A stretch of 64,000 nt of DNA from Neopestalotiopsis rosae (GCA_023078685.1 JALGAS010000003.1:1116001-1180000), one strand, 5' to 3'. Positions 46,540 through 57,772 are shown, counted from the first letter of the stretch. Notes: generated by a model not told the origin, from the sequence alone. Numbers and translations: made by a program.

Positions 46540-46870
46540 ACCCAGCTTAAAACGCGGCATAAATAAATTATAACACATTTTTATTATAAGTACGGAAAAG
46601 CAAGGATGAATAAGAAAGGAAAGTGCGTTAATAAAAATTTAAATAATATGCACACGGCCGAAAAAGGTTACGACGGCCCGAGGTTAACGGCTTAAACGAG
46701 TAAATAAGCTTTTAATTAGTATTTTATCCAGAAAATTTTATAAATAATATAAGATTAATAAATGCACGGGCCCTCCCCCTTTATATATTTAAAAGCCCGG
46801 CGCTAAATTCATTTAATATAAAAGGCAAGCTGTGCCCCGAGGGTTAATATGTTTATTAGTAACCGTTTAA
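46540..46870. repeat. AT-rich island, probable RIP-decayed repeat relic
   Basis: The base composition changes sharply. TTAA, TAATA and TTAATAAA words are dense and CpA is scarce on both strands, while CpG-containing words (CGGC, GCGC, ACGACGG) persist. Repeat-induced point mutation in Pezizomycotina converts CpA to TpA and produces this pattern. No open frame, transposase motif or terminal repeat survives, so the parent element cannot be named. Confidence 0.5.
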
Positions 46871-46911
46871 GTCTTGTCCCAAGCTTCTCAAAAGGTGCAG
46901 GTATTATTACG

Positions 46912-46964
46912 CGAGCAAAACGCGACGCTTTTTTTATAAGTGCCTTTTGCTCGTTTGACGCGAC
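46912..46964. repeat. Short inverted repeat overlapping a 7-bp direct repeat
   Basis: Arms CGAGCAAAA (46912-46920) and TTTTGCTCG (46945-46953) are perfect complements around 24 nt. ACGCGAC occurs directly repeated at 46920-46926 and 46958-46964. The structure lies at the right edge of the AT-rich island and may be a remnant of an element end. Confidence 0.55.
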
Positions 46965-47317
46965 CGTTTGAGGTCATACGGAAGGTGCCCACCAGCACTT
47001 TCCTTTGGCAAGAGGGATAGTAGACTGCAGCTGCCGGTTCTTTTAGGGGTCAAAGAGGATCGCTGTCGGCTTTTTTTTAATGCAGCATTTCCATGACTGC
47101 ATGACTTAAACCGGTAGTGGTGATTTACCTCTCAAGTGGCCAGCCACTCAGCTGAGCCCGATTTAACTGGCAGTGGACATATAACAACATTATACCCAGG
47201 TCTGACAAGCCTGACATTGGATGGTTTCATTTTCATGGACTCAAAAAACAATTAGCTGCTGGTACAGGACCACGACGTTGACGTTTGGTTGGGGCAGAGT
47301 CGTCAATATTGGCTGCC

Positions 47318-50072
47318 ATGTCACCAGCCTATAATGCTGTCATTGATCGCATGTATGGTGTTCATGATGGCCCAACTGCTAGACCCAATGGCATTTCTAC
47401 AGCAAATGGGCAAGGACGCGGTTCTCCTGCATCGATGCAACCTCCGCAGCCGCCGCCTCTGCCTCTGCCGCACGCGCAGCCGGCGCCGATGAGACCCGGC
47501 ATTGCATCCCCGGCCAATACCATGTCGACGACGCCCACGTCCCAGACGCATCCCGGATCGCCGCAAATGCAGCAGCCGGGCTCCTCCTCACTTACACCCA
47601 CATTGCGCGACCGGACACCCACGACGCATAATGGGAGGATCGCCATTGTCGACCCGCCATCATCTCAGGCCAGCGCTCGTTGGAACAGTGGCGGCGGAGA
47701 AGGCAACAACGTCGCATCTTCAGGGTTTCCTTCTCCGACTCTCGACCCTCAGCGGGACCCTCAGCGGATCAATCCCAAATTCCATGAGGACCTCTCCAGA
47801 CTCACACATGCCGTCCAACAGTCTGTTCCCGAAGCTGTTCGCCGCGTAACTCGGGACCATTGGGAGAAGGCGCTACTGGGCACTGATTTCCATCAAGCGT
47901 TTGTGGTAAGTTTTCCTTCTTCCATACTCTTTTCTCCCTGTCTTCCGGATCGGTACAACAGGCTCGAGGCATTATCCTGTGCGACGTGACTCTTTTTTTC
48001 CGACTAGTTCCATTTTCTCAAACAAGAATTGGACGACCCTCAGTGCGCCGTCTACTGCAAACTGCGACAGCAATGCGTTATTGCCATAGCGACAAGATAC
48101 GAACATCATTTCTTGTCGCTCGACTGTCGTCTTGTTGCCATTCCAGTTTTCTGCCCTACCCGTAATAACCCCTGTGGTTGCCTGACTTCCGTTCATTTTG
48201 CACCTGCCTCAGGACGTTTTGCCATTCCAACTTTAATACTGACAGTGTTTGTAGATGAACGCGGCAATACATCATGCCAACGGCACGGCCGCGAAACGAG
48301 CTGTCAAGGATTTTGGTGGCAAGATGGTGGCCTCGGCGAAACATGAAATCATCCAACACTTCACCACCAAAGATCTGGACGAAGTAGCCGATGCCATCTT
48401 GAACAAAGTCAGCGATGACTTCCTTGACAAGGCGTTGGAGAAGAGGCTGGCCACAATTGACGCGCGCTCTCTCATCAACGCGCTGGCACGAGCAGAGCGA
48501 CTGGGCTACGAGAACAGCGATTCCATGGACGAAACAGGAGGTGGCACGCCGCCGTCGGCAGGTCCAATTCCACCTGCTGGTAATGGATACCCCCCTCGAG
48601 CTCAGGGCCCGGTTCCGAATCACCAGGCCCAGCCACAGCCAACTCCTGCACATGTTGGTCCTGCAAACCAGACAAAGGCTCCCGATATGCAATGTCAGTT
48701 GTGCTGGAGGAAGTTCAAAGCGTTCTCGGCGTATGATTATGTGAGAAAAATATGTCGATCATTGCATGCAATAGGACAAATGGCTAACTTGGTCGCAGCA
48801 TGTCAAGAAGAAGCTTTGCACAAAGATGCCCCCGTCCTCGGCAGGTTTTGAATTCTCGTGTGAACATTGTGGTGCAGGCTTTATCACAAACGTTGGCCAG
48901 CAATATGTGAGTGCCATGACATTGTTGCCCAGCTAGCTCTAACATATAACCAGCACCATGCAAACAAAGTCTGCGGCGATCACGGGATGACTGCTGCAAC
49001 GCCAAAGCCTAGTCCGCCCGTGGTGACATACAACAGCAACAACAATATACCTGCAATTACTCCCGTCCCGGTGCCGAGACCTCAGTTCATTTCATCACAG
49101 CCAGTCCCTGCAAGGCCTCATTTCTCACAACCAGGACCGCCGCCTATGCAACACCAACAACATGCACTGTCAACACCAGCGCCCCAAGGACAGAAACGTA
49201 CCTACACACCTCAGAGCCAAGGTACGCCAGGGCCACCGCCATCTTCTGCCGAGGTATTCGGCGACCCGTATGCGCATTTGACACCACAAGACCGTGAACG
49301 CTTGGAAGAGGAGCTTCGCCAAGCAGAAGAGCTCCATGCGCCCCGTTTTAAGGAGGCCGAAGCCATCGAGGATCCAGCTGAGCGTGAGAAAAGGCTTGAC
49401 AGCGTCAAGAATGTATTCAGCACCAGACAGAGCCTGATCAGAAAGAAATACGGCGTTCGTCTACGTCAACGTCGTTCGAAGGCAGTGATCGATGCAGAGA
49501 GATCCCGGATCGCAGCATTGGCTGATACACCTAGTGCTAAGCGTCAGCGTGTCGAGTTCTCGCAGCCCAATACTCCGACATGGAATGGTGCTGGACAAGC
49601 TGCGAGCTCAACTCCTCCAGCCTCTAGATTACCGCCTCTGGTGCCCCCTGCGCCGCAGCAACCTGCCAGAGCAGGCACCGAGTCGATCTCCCCACACCTC
49701 GAAAACAAAATCATCGCTTCGAGAACCGTCAGCTTTGAAACTACAGGAGCACCAGCAGACCCCAAACCAGCTGCAATTCTTCCTCCGACACGTAGTCTGT
49801 CGTCGATGCAGCGGAGCGGTTACCGTATCAGCACACACACTTCACGCCATTCGACATCTGCTACGAACACTCCAGACCCAGTTGAATCTGATAATCGTCC
49901 ATCTGCAGTAAGCTCTGACTTGCAAAAGGATGGACCACAATCCCCTGTGTCTCAACTTGGCATATCAGCAGCTGAGCCTGTCGTTCTTGACGACGACTCG
50001 ACCTCATCAGATAGCGACTCGGATTCAGATTCTGACGAGGGCATTCCTGCCCATATCACTCCGGGATCGTGA
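47318..50072 (+). CDS. Uncharacterised protein with two tandem C2HC zinc fingers
   Basis: Not assigned to a named family. Exons 47318..47905, 48255..48740, 48799..48906 and 48954..50072 encode 766 aa; all introns are phase 0 and the first is long (349 nt). The N-terminal ~150 residues are P/Q/S/T-rich. A helical region follows (about 155-305: FHEDLSRLTHAVQQSVPEAV, ALLGTDFHQAFV, FTTKDLDEVADAILNKVSDDF). Two fingers share the spacing C-x2-C-x12-H-x5-C: C343, C346, H359, C365 and C379, C382, H395, C401. The C-terminal half is disordered apart from a charged helix (YAHLTPQDRERLEEELRQAEE...VRLRQRRSKAVIDAERSRI) and ends in an acidic S/D tail. It is probably nuclear, a chromatin or transcription factor by inference. 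The conserved frame starts at the ATG opening MSPAYNAVIDRMYG. Confidence 0.82.
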
Positions 50073-51238
50073 GTTGTGGATGGTCCTAGGACTGGATGAG
50101 TTACATAGCAGATTCTGCTTTGTGGCAGCATTTCATCTTCGAACAAGGCATCATGATAGGGCACTTGGCAGAAGCATACATTGAGGAATCCAGTACTCAA
50201 GGTCCCCTGGGCCCTGATCATCATATTCAGTCCGGCGGCCAACATGGGAACACATAGGGACCAAGCATCTCCCAAAAGAGTGTATGGTATCATCCACTAC
50301 GGGCAAATGCTCCGCGGTACCACCAAATATGGGCAATATGGCGTCTCTGGGTAAGAAGGATCATGATACCAATTGCATTGTGTTTTGTCTGTTATTTGAG
50401 TTGCGGAGAGATTGCCAAGTTGCACCAAATTTATTGTTTGCTAGGTAGTCTGGAACAATGAGCATAAAGGGTCTGTACAACACCTGGACAGGGTTTGTAC
50501 AGAGGCAGATGTGTACATCAATTGTCACAAATAATAGAAATCACTGATTCCAGTTCACCTTTGCCATACACTGCTGCTTGAAGTATGTATCACTTGTCTA
50601 TTGGATTGAACATGCGGCCGATGGGTCGATGAAGCGCAAATGGCCTTGCAAAAAGAAGTCAAGTTTTGGGTGCCAGGAAATAGCACGCGGCTAGCAGGTT
50701 GCTTCACGGATCACATGAAACCAGTCTCGCCAGTGTACTATGGAACAGCAGCAAACATTGGAGGACCAGGCACCTTTGGAGGGGTTGAAAATGAATTTCT
50801 TATCTTCCATAGTGGGGCAGCGATAGCAGTTCAGGCGGGATGTGCAACTAGCGGACTGGATCGCTGGCGGGGTACAAGTCCGTCTAACTTGATCTTGCAG
50901 GCTTATGCATTTAGAAGAGCCGCTAGCGTCCACAAACCTCGCAAATCCGAATAAACCCTAAGATGCCATTCTGGGTCGGCAGAGGTGCAGAGTCGGTCGA
51001 GTCAACGTAGTAGCAAGATAGACGACTGGAGAACCGGTTGCCCCCTTCTACCGCGAGAAGAAGCAGCAGCAGCGACAAGCGAGAGGAAGCCGAATTTTCT
51101 CGCTCAATACACCCACGAGATCCCATTCGAGGACGTCGCGTTTTTTTTTAAGTCGGCCAGCGGAGATTCCTCACGACCCGCTGCCTGCGCCTTTCATTCG
51201 GAAAGCACCAAACACAGAAGACACGCTCTGCCGCCACG
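50073..51238. other. Intergenic: 3' flank of the zinc-finger gene and eIF3m promoter
   Basis: About 1.17 kb between two plus-strand genes. No gene recognised. The last ~60 bp (TTCATTCGGAAAGCACC and neighbours) are the likely eIF3m leader. Confidence 0.6.
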
Positions 51239-52630
51239 ATGGACGCCAACTTCCAGCCCCAGCTTGTCTTCGTGGACGGCTCGTTCAACGAGCTGGCCCA
51301 GGAGATGGCTGACTACGTCAACGTCGGCGCCGAGGTCAAGCCCCTCATCGAGAAGGACCAGCAGGATGAGGTCCTTAAGAAGATCATCATCGCCTCCACC
51401 GCCCTCAACTCGGTCCCCGAGCGCGAGTTCAGCGCCGCCTACAACCTGCTCGTCTACCTCGTCCTGCAGTCCAAGAACCCCAACATGTTCTTGTCGAGAG
51501 TCTGCGACAACCTCTCCAAGCCCGTTACCACGTCGCCCCAGAACGGCCCCGGTCTCGCCCTTGGTGCCCTCACCAACATCTTCAACATGACCAAGCCCGA
51601 CGACCAGACCCGGTACCACGTCTTCTTGGCCATCGTCAAGTTCACCATCAACAACGGCATGTTTGAGCAGCTTAAGAAGTACCTGCCCAAGCTCGAGACC
51701 TGGGTGCAGCAGTGGGATATCGATGAGGAGGACGAGCGAAAGCTTTACGAGCTGATCTCCCAGGCTGCCTCGCAGGCTGGTGATGACAAGTGAGTATTTA
51801 TTCCTCGGCCTTTCGCAATATTTTGGGAAATTCCGTGTCTCCCGAGATCTATCGCTAATCACAATAATAGGACTTCCTACGAGTACATTCTCAAGGCTGT
51901 CCGCACCTTTGACGATGAGGACAACAAGACCGAGGAGGCTCAGAAGCTCACCCTCCGCGCCGTCAAATCCGCTCTCCTCTCTTCCACACATTTTGATTTC
52001 TCCGATCTTTTGGCCATCCCCGCCGTGGCTGCCCTCCAGGAGTCGCAACCCGCCTGGTACGACCTGCTCATGATCTTTGCCGAGAAGGACCTGGAGGATT
52101 TCAAGCAGTTCAACGAGGAGCACTCTGATTTCGTCGAGAAGGAGAACCTCGACGCAGACAAGCTGAACCGCAAGATGCGCCTGCTGACTTTTGCCTCGCT
52201 TGCCGCCGCCGAGTCTAAGAGCCGCGAGATCCCCTACTCCAAGATTTCCGAGGCTCTGTCGATCCCCGAGGAGGAGATTGAGCTGTGGACCATCGACGTG
52301 ATCCGTGCCGGTCTGGTCGAGGGCAAGCTGTCCCAGCGCCAGAAGGTCTTCCTGGTCCACCGCGCCAACTACCGCGTCTTTGGCGAGAAGCAGTGGCGCG
52401 AGCTCAGTGACCGCGTCGACGGCTGGGCCGCGACCCTCAAGGACGTTGCCGCCGCGCTCCGCCGCGAGCAGGCCAACGTTGAGGCCGCCAAGAAGCGCGA
52501 GCAGGAGGAGATTGAGAGGAAGCTGGCCGGTGCCGGCCTCGAGGACAACAAGCCCCAGCGGGGCGGACGCAGAGGACAAGCAGGCGACAACCGACCGCCG
52601 CCCAAGCCCAGGACGGATGACGACGATTAG
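51239..52630 (+). CDS. Translation initiation factor eIF3 subunit M
   Basis: PCI-domain subunit of eIF3, the scaffold that loads mRNA and initiator tRNA on the 40S ribosome. Exons 51239..51789 and 51871..52630 (81-nt GTGAGT...TAG intron) give 436 aa, a usual length for fungal eIF3m. Residues 1-180 form HEAT-like helices (FNELAQEMADYVN, VPEREFSAAYNLLVYLVLQS, ALGALTNIFN). The PCI domain lies at about 215-385, with MRLLTFASLAA, IPYSKISEALSIPEEEIELWTIDVIRAGLVEGKLSQ read as consecutive pieces, and VHRANYRVFG. The tail is charged: a coiled coil (AAKKREQEEIERKLAG), then RGGRRGQ and a terminal aspartate run. Preferred-codon use is high, as in the other translation genes here. Confidence 0.95.
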
Positions 52631-53623
52631 ATTCCTCCTCTTTTCTAGAAAGCGCCAACTTTCTCGGCTTCCTTACGCTTCTTCCTCAGCTTTTGATTTT
52701 TGAAAATTTCGCGAAGGGCCTTGGCACGAAAAGGAAGAGAGAGAAAGCGAGAGAGTTCACACAACTGGGTCTTTTTAAAAAAGGGCGTAATGGATGGTGA
52801 AACGAAGAAGAAAAGATGTGATATGAAATTGCATGGCATGGCATGGCATGGCGATCAATGACCCGAGCGACATGATTCTTTCCAAAAGGGGATGAAGCGA
52901 AGGGAGGAGCAAGCAAAGGGACTCGAGAAAAAAACGTCGAGAGGACAAGACACGCAAAAGCCCCCAGTTCAGGCGGACCACCGTGGAAACATAAACCTCG
53001 TTCGGCGAGAGGCCTTCGGAGAAAGAAGGGCCTTGGACATCCATCCGTGTTAGAAGAAACGAGGAGGCCCCTCGGGAAAGCCACTTGGAGGGGAGATAGA
53101 GACAAAGCAAAATGCATGCCACAAATTCACCCAAACACAAACATCTCTGGTCTTTTAGCCTTGAATATGACGTGACTTGAGGATTCCGTGTAAACGTGAG
53201 TCGTCACTGTAGGTTATGTGTTTCTGGCGTTGAATGGGAAATATACAGATGTATTCTATACAAGCAACTAATAAGAAAAGGGGCGTGAACGCCGCGCATA
53301 TCTACTGCAGACATGTTGCCTCTACCCTATAATTTGTTTTTTCTTTTCTCTATTACCAAGTTCCACGCTTATAATCTTCCCAACCATGGTGACCAGCCCG
53401 GGAAAGGGTAGACTCCTCTCGCTCAAGCTGGTAATCTTCCCCCTGGTTGTGGTTGTAGTAAACCCCACCATCGGGAGTCTTTGATCTGTAGTCCCGAAGC
53501 GTTTCTGGCGGAGCAATGATACAGTTTACCGCTTCTTGTTCATCGTGGGCTCCGTTGCGACGGGTGTGACCATACAGGGCCTTGAGCTCGCAACAATTCG
53601 TCGCAAAGTGGCGCCTTTCCATC
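52631..53623. other. Convergent intergenic region
   Basis: 3' flanks of eIF3m and URA6. Contains a GCATG tandem run at 52831-52852. Purine-rich on the plus strand; no gene recognised. Confidence 0.6.
52831..52852. repeat. GCATG pentanucleotide tandem repeat
   Basis: Four perfect GCATG units and a partial fifth, about 0.2 kb after the eIF3m stop codon, probably in its 3' UTR. Confidence 0.85.
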
Positions 53624-54301
53624 TTAAAAGTTCTTGCCCAGGCGGCCCTCGATCTGCTTCTGGGTGTCCTTGTGGACCTCCTTGGGGTCGCGCTCGGCGT
53701 TGATCTTGACGACCTTGTCCTGGGTCTGGTAGTAGTCGACGACGGGCATGCTGGTCTCGACAAAGGTGCGGAAGCGCTTGCGGATGCTCTCGGCGTTGTC
53801 GTCGCTGCGGCCGCTCGTCTGGCCGCGGATGAGCAGGCGCTTCTCCATCTCGGCCTCGGAGCAGTCGTAGAAGAGCACCATCTTGGCCGGGCAGACCGAC
53901 TCCTCAAACTTGTGGGCCTGGTCGAGCTTGCGCGGGAAGCCGTCGATCAGGAACTTGCCCTTGAGCCCCTTGGTCTCCCCTTTCCCGCTCTTGTCCAGGT
54001 CCGCGACCATGGCGTTCTCGAGCAGCTGCACCGTCACCTCCATGGGCACGATGAGGCCGTTCTTGATGTAGTCCTTGATGAGCTCGCCAAACTGGGAGCC
54101 GGGGCGCTCCTGCTCGGCCCGCAGCAGGTCGCCGGCCGACAGGTGGGTGAAGCCGTAGTCCTTGACCATGTTGGCGCACTGCGTGCCCTTGCCGGCGCCG
54201 GGGCCGCCGAGCACAAAGACGACGGTCACGTCATCGCCGGAGAGGGTCGGGGTCGACTTGGCGGGAGCCGGGAGCTGAGCGTTCTTTTCCGTGGCAGGCA
54301 T
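53624..54301 (-). CDS. URA6: UMP/CMP kinase (uridylate kinase, Ura6 type)
   Basis: Transfers phosphate from ATP to UMP and CMP (and, in yeast Ura6, AMP), feeding pyrimidine nucleotide synthesis. Single exon, 225 aa, start at 54301. Visible motifs: Walker [10 protein letters not shown] (32-40), [13 protein letters not shown] of the NMP-binding region, [17 protein letters not shown] (117-124, the adenylate-kinase-family signature), and a short [14 protein letters not shown] (159-169), which separates UMP/CMP kinases from long-LID adenylate kinases. The first ~24 residues are a polar extension rich in A, P, T and S, without clear targeting features. The small mitochondrial-protein gene lies upstream on the same strand, with its stop about 330 bp away. 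Confidence 0.93.
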   Translation of the reverse strand: MPATEKNAQLPAPAKSTPTLSGDDVTVVFVLGGPGAGKGTQCANMVKDYGFTHLSAGDLLRAEQERPGSQFGELIKDYIKNGLIVPMEVTVQLLENAMVADLDKSGKGETKGLKGKFLIDGFPRKLDQAHKFEESVCPAKMVLFYDCSEAEMEKRLLIRGQTSGRSDDNAESIRKRFRTFVETSMPVVDYYQTQDKVVKINAERDPKEVHKDTQKQIEGRLGKNF

Positions 54302-54628
54302 TTCTAAATGACGGGGGAAGCAAGATTTGTGTTAGCCGCTGATTGGAACGCAAGCGATAGTAGTAGTAGTATTGTATTCGGGAAATTGATCAAGTAGGCG
54401 AGATGGGCAAGATCGAGAACCAGGTAAAAGTTGTTACAGAGTCGTGGGGGTTGGAAGCCATGCAATCTTGGAAACTGGGCGGCTAGAAAGTGGTCACAGG
54501 CGTGGGCTTTTGTGGTGTGGTCGCGTTATGAGACGACCTCCTGATCACAGTTTCCTTGGAAGGAGAGAACAGAGCTATGGCGCCTAGAGCCAAGTGCCAG
54601 CTCACTTGAGCTGCTTTTCCTCCTCCTT
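54302..54628. other. Short intergenic region, URA6 promoter
   Basis: About 330 bp between two minus-strand genes, with a short (TAG)n run near 54358-54371. No gene. Confidence 0.6.
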
Positions 54629-55031
54629 TTACCCTGGGTTCCTCAAGGGGAGTCTAGTGACGCAATTGTTTCCCACCCCTTTATCCTTCATCGTCACATT
54701 GATAAAGGGGAAAGTCCGAAAGCTGGAGAGGAAAAGACAAAAACGTACCGGCTCTCCTGTTTACAATCATGGCATAACCTCCGGTTCCGAGGGCAATGAT
54801 GACGACGAAAGGCCAGAACTTGATGCTATTGTTGGAGCCCTTGGGGGGTTCTGTGCTATAAGCCCTCCGGGCAGCGGCGGTAGCGATCTTGGTAGGGGTT
54901 CGTGGTGCCGCGGTCGTAGCTCTGCTGAGGGCGGAAGAAGCGAAGGATGCTCGACCAGCGATGGAAGAAACAGAAGAGAAGGAGGCTCTGCTGGCTTGCC
55001 GCCAGAGGAGGCGTTGCATAGAGGCGGCCAT
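54629..55031 (-). CDS. Small mitochondrial single-span membrane protein
   Basis: Not recognised as a named protein. Model: 55031..54749 plus a terminal exon 54633..54629, 95 aa ending NRRAG. The donor GTACGT at 54748 is strong. The acceptor CCCAG before GGTAA is inferred because it ends the protein at once and gives a typical 115-nt intron; reading through would add about 22 residues and stop at 54681. Residues 1-60 are rich in R, S, A and T with no acidic residue, ending ARRAYST, a clear mitochondrial presequence. A short polar stretch (EPPKGSNNSIKF) leads to one hydrophobic segment, WPFVVIIALGTGGYAMIV (73-90), then a basic end. It is probably an inner-membrane protein with a short C-terminus. 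Confidence 0.7.
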
Positions 55032-56189
55032 TGCTGCTGAGTATACGAAAAGGAAATGGGTAAAATGAGCGACTGGATTGGTTGATTGGTTTGTTGACTT
55101 GATTTGTTGCTGTGTCTCAAGCCTCTTTTTCTTTCTTCTGTCTCTATAAAGGGGAGAGCTTCGAGATGCCAAGTAAGTGACGAACGTGGATCAGGAGCGA
55201 GCTACAATAGGTACGCGCTGGGCTAGCTCAAACTTCAGTGGCCGGTACTCGCCAGTGGAGCCCCGGGGATCAATGATCAACCCACCGAGCTTCATGTTCG
55301 ATTTCAACATACCTAGGTAACCTAGCACACAGGTCTAGAACACGCAGTTGGCTATATCCCGCTGCACCTGGCAGACGGGTGGATCTCGAAACTTGGCTTG
55401 TGTGGTATAAGTCGTGACAGAAATGGCCGTCTATCATGGCCCTTCTCGAAGCGATCTAACCTAGGTATGACTGATGTCTCGGTGGGTTTTATGATGCCTT
55501 GACTTACCTTGTGAGTATCCCATGCATGAAACCCGAAATGCCCTGGTGGGACGCCCGCGTTTTTCTTCAGCGGCTTCCGTGTCTTACTGCTTTGATTCGC
55601 GGCACGGCATTTGGGATCAATCAGTCGTAATACAACTTATTGTCAGAAACTTGGACACTCATGTGATAGCTGTATAGAAATTTCATAAACTACTTCAAGG
55701 GTCAGGATCGTTCGATCTGATGTGTTCAAATGTAAATGGGAATCAAACTTCCCAAGTCAAGTCACCGAGAATCATGTGCAAAAAGACGGTTTGGATGTTC
55801 TCAAATATTTTCGAATTGTACAAATAATTACATTTATATAAGAAGGAAAATTTGCTGTTCGTAGCCAGCGTGTGACCTTGCAAATTTGCGATTGTCAGAG
55901 AAAAAAGGTAAGTCGTGCAAGTTTCGCAATCCACGGGTGGTATAAGGTATTTGGTGCGGCGTTCAGTCCCATAAAAACGCCTCCCTCCTCTCGATGTGTT
56001 AATTGTGTGCAGAAAATCAGCCAGTCTGTCGCTGTATATCAAAAACACACACAATGATTTCCATAACCAGTGATCCATCATCCAAGCCAGCTGAACAAAG
56101 GAAAAGGCCTGGGAGTTTCTCTCTCTCTTCTTTTTCATCCTAATTGGTATCATTTCATAACAAAAACTCAAAGTCACTTTGCCTCGCCA
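55032..56189. other. Intergenic region
   Basis: About 1.16 kb between two minus-strand genes. The right half is AT-rich (55740-56170) and fits a 3' UTR of the four-TM gene. No gene recognised. Confidence 0.6.
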
Positions 56190-57772
56190 TTACCGGAAGG
56201 TGAACTGGCCAGCTGGTGGGCTCTTGACTGCTGCATCGGCGTATGCACCAGGAATGGGGACAGCAGCGTATTGCACCTCGCCGGGAGCGACGGGGGCGTG
56301 CTGGCCGGAAGTGAAGTTGGGTTCCGGTGGGTTGGGCGAGTCCGGAGTCGTCAGGTAGCCCTGCTTGGGAGTGGCACCGCGAGCCTTCTTGGGAGGTGCT
56401 TGCAGGCTAAAGGGCTTGGATGGCGACGACGGCGAAGCACTGGCAAAGGAAGACTGTGGCTCGGCAGCAGGAGTGAATGTCGGTGCCTCGGAGATGTCAT
56501 CGAGCGACTTGTAAGCCGATGGAGGGAACCGCGGCGACATGGCGTACTGGGAGAAGGCAGGCGACTTGGGGCCAAAGCCAGGAGTGTTGGGGGCAGACTG
56601 GCTGCGTAGTTGAGCCAAGTACAGATCCGAACGGGCGCGGTCACGCATATCCATGGACTTTGTCAGGCGGCGCTTGGTGTAGTAGCGGTAGAAGACGACG
56701 CTGTAGAGCGTGATGCTGATGACCTCGATGACAATCTCAATGATGATGCAAATGAGAGCCCAGTTCTATGTTTTCAGTCAGCATCTTCCGGTGTCGAGTT
56801 TCTTTCAACCGTCAATAGTCCAACTTACCTGAAGTCTGCACACGAGAGCGTAGTCGACCTTGTCTTGGAATAGTTCGGAACGGTGGTTTTGAACGCAAGC
56901 CCATCCCCACATGTCCTGGTTGTTGCTGTTGCTCTTACTATATTGTAGTACACCAGCGGCTACCACCCACATAACCATGGAGAAGATGAACCATCCAACG
57001 GCAAACAGCGTGTAGTAGACACCGACCTTCTCGGCCCTGTGGTGGCCACCTCGGCAGTAACCGACGAAGACCAAGACGCAGATGGCGAGGGATACACATG
57101 AGGCAGCCAGCACAACCTTTTGCGGCCATGAGTTTGTATTCGAGGCCCAGGCGGGTAATCCGTTTTGTGCCGGGAGTGACTTGGTAGCGTTGAAGATGGC
57201 AAATGAGGATGACAGCATGGATAGCACAATCAGACTGCAGCTGAAGTTAACGCCACGGAGGGCAAACTTGGCCAGTCTTACTCTGGTCTTGATTGTCTAT
57301 AAGCAGTCAGTGTTAGTGCAATCCATGAGCTCGTGTATTATCTCAACCGAATACGTACCAGATCTTTGGCTTGCTCCTTGTCTGTATCCTTTTCGCGCTT
57401 CTCGAGAATCTCCTCTTCCCTGAATGTTGGGCTGAGAGGGTTTTCAATCTTCCTTGCTGGTGTGCCAGGTACCCTCATGGCACTCTTGAGTGGTGATGCT
57501 GGTGTCATGGGGACATTTACTGATTCTCTGCCACCCGCGCCATTGCCGATGTATCCAAACCCAACATCTGCAGGCTGAGCCTGGGCAATCTGTGACCTCT
57601 CCGAGAACGGGTTCCTCCCATCGATGGGGGAATGTACTGCAGTGGCCTCGGCGAACCTCGGTGTCCTTGGCGGCTTGAGCGAAGATGTGGTTGTGGAAGA
57701 TCCATTCGAGGATGATCGTGTAGGAGTCAAGTCCAGAGCGGCTGGCCGCCTCCTGTCGTCGGAAGGACCCAT
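56190..57772 (-). CDS. Four-transmembrane protein with long disordered tails (fungal, MARVEL-like topology)
   Basis: Not assigned to a named family. Exons on the minus strand, 57772..57359, 57296..56829 and 56765..56190, encode 485 aa; donors are GTACGT and GTAAGT, both introns phase 0. Residues 1-138 are polar and S/T/P-rich with TP motifs and end in a charged helix (EEEILEKREKDTDKEQAKDL). Four hydrophobic segments follow: FSCSLIVLSMLSSSFAIF, KVVLAASCVSLAICVLVFVGY, GVYYTLFAVGWFIFSMVMWVVAA and LICIIIEIVIEVISITLYSVVF. A loop with WGWACV and RSELFQDKVDYALVC lies between helices 3 and 4. The ~170-residue tail starts with basic YYTKRRLTKS and is then P/S-rich. The topology (both ends cytosolic) resembles MARVEL-type proteins, but sequence proof is lacking. 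Confidence 0.85.

Larger units (their letters stand above)
45610..47317. other. Intergenic region with an AT-rich island
   Basis: About 1.7 kb between two plus-strand genes. The left part is 3' flank of the coiled-coil gene. The 345-nt frame at 45657..46001 has no protein-like composition. The centre holds the AT-rich, TTAA-dense island described separately. The last ~250 bp are the promoter of the zinc-finger gene. Confidence 0.55.

Noticed and set aside
51194..52579. 461-codon minus-strand frame opposite eIF3m
   Set aside because: L/V/G/D-rich shadow that crosses the eIF3m intron; no recognisable domain.
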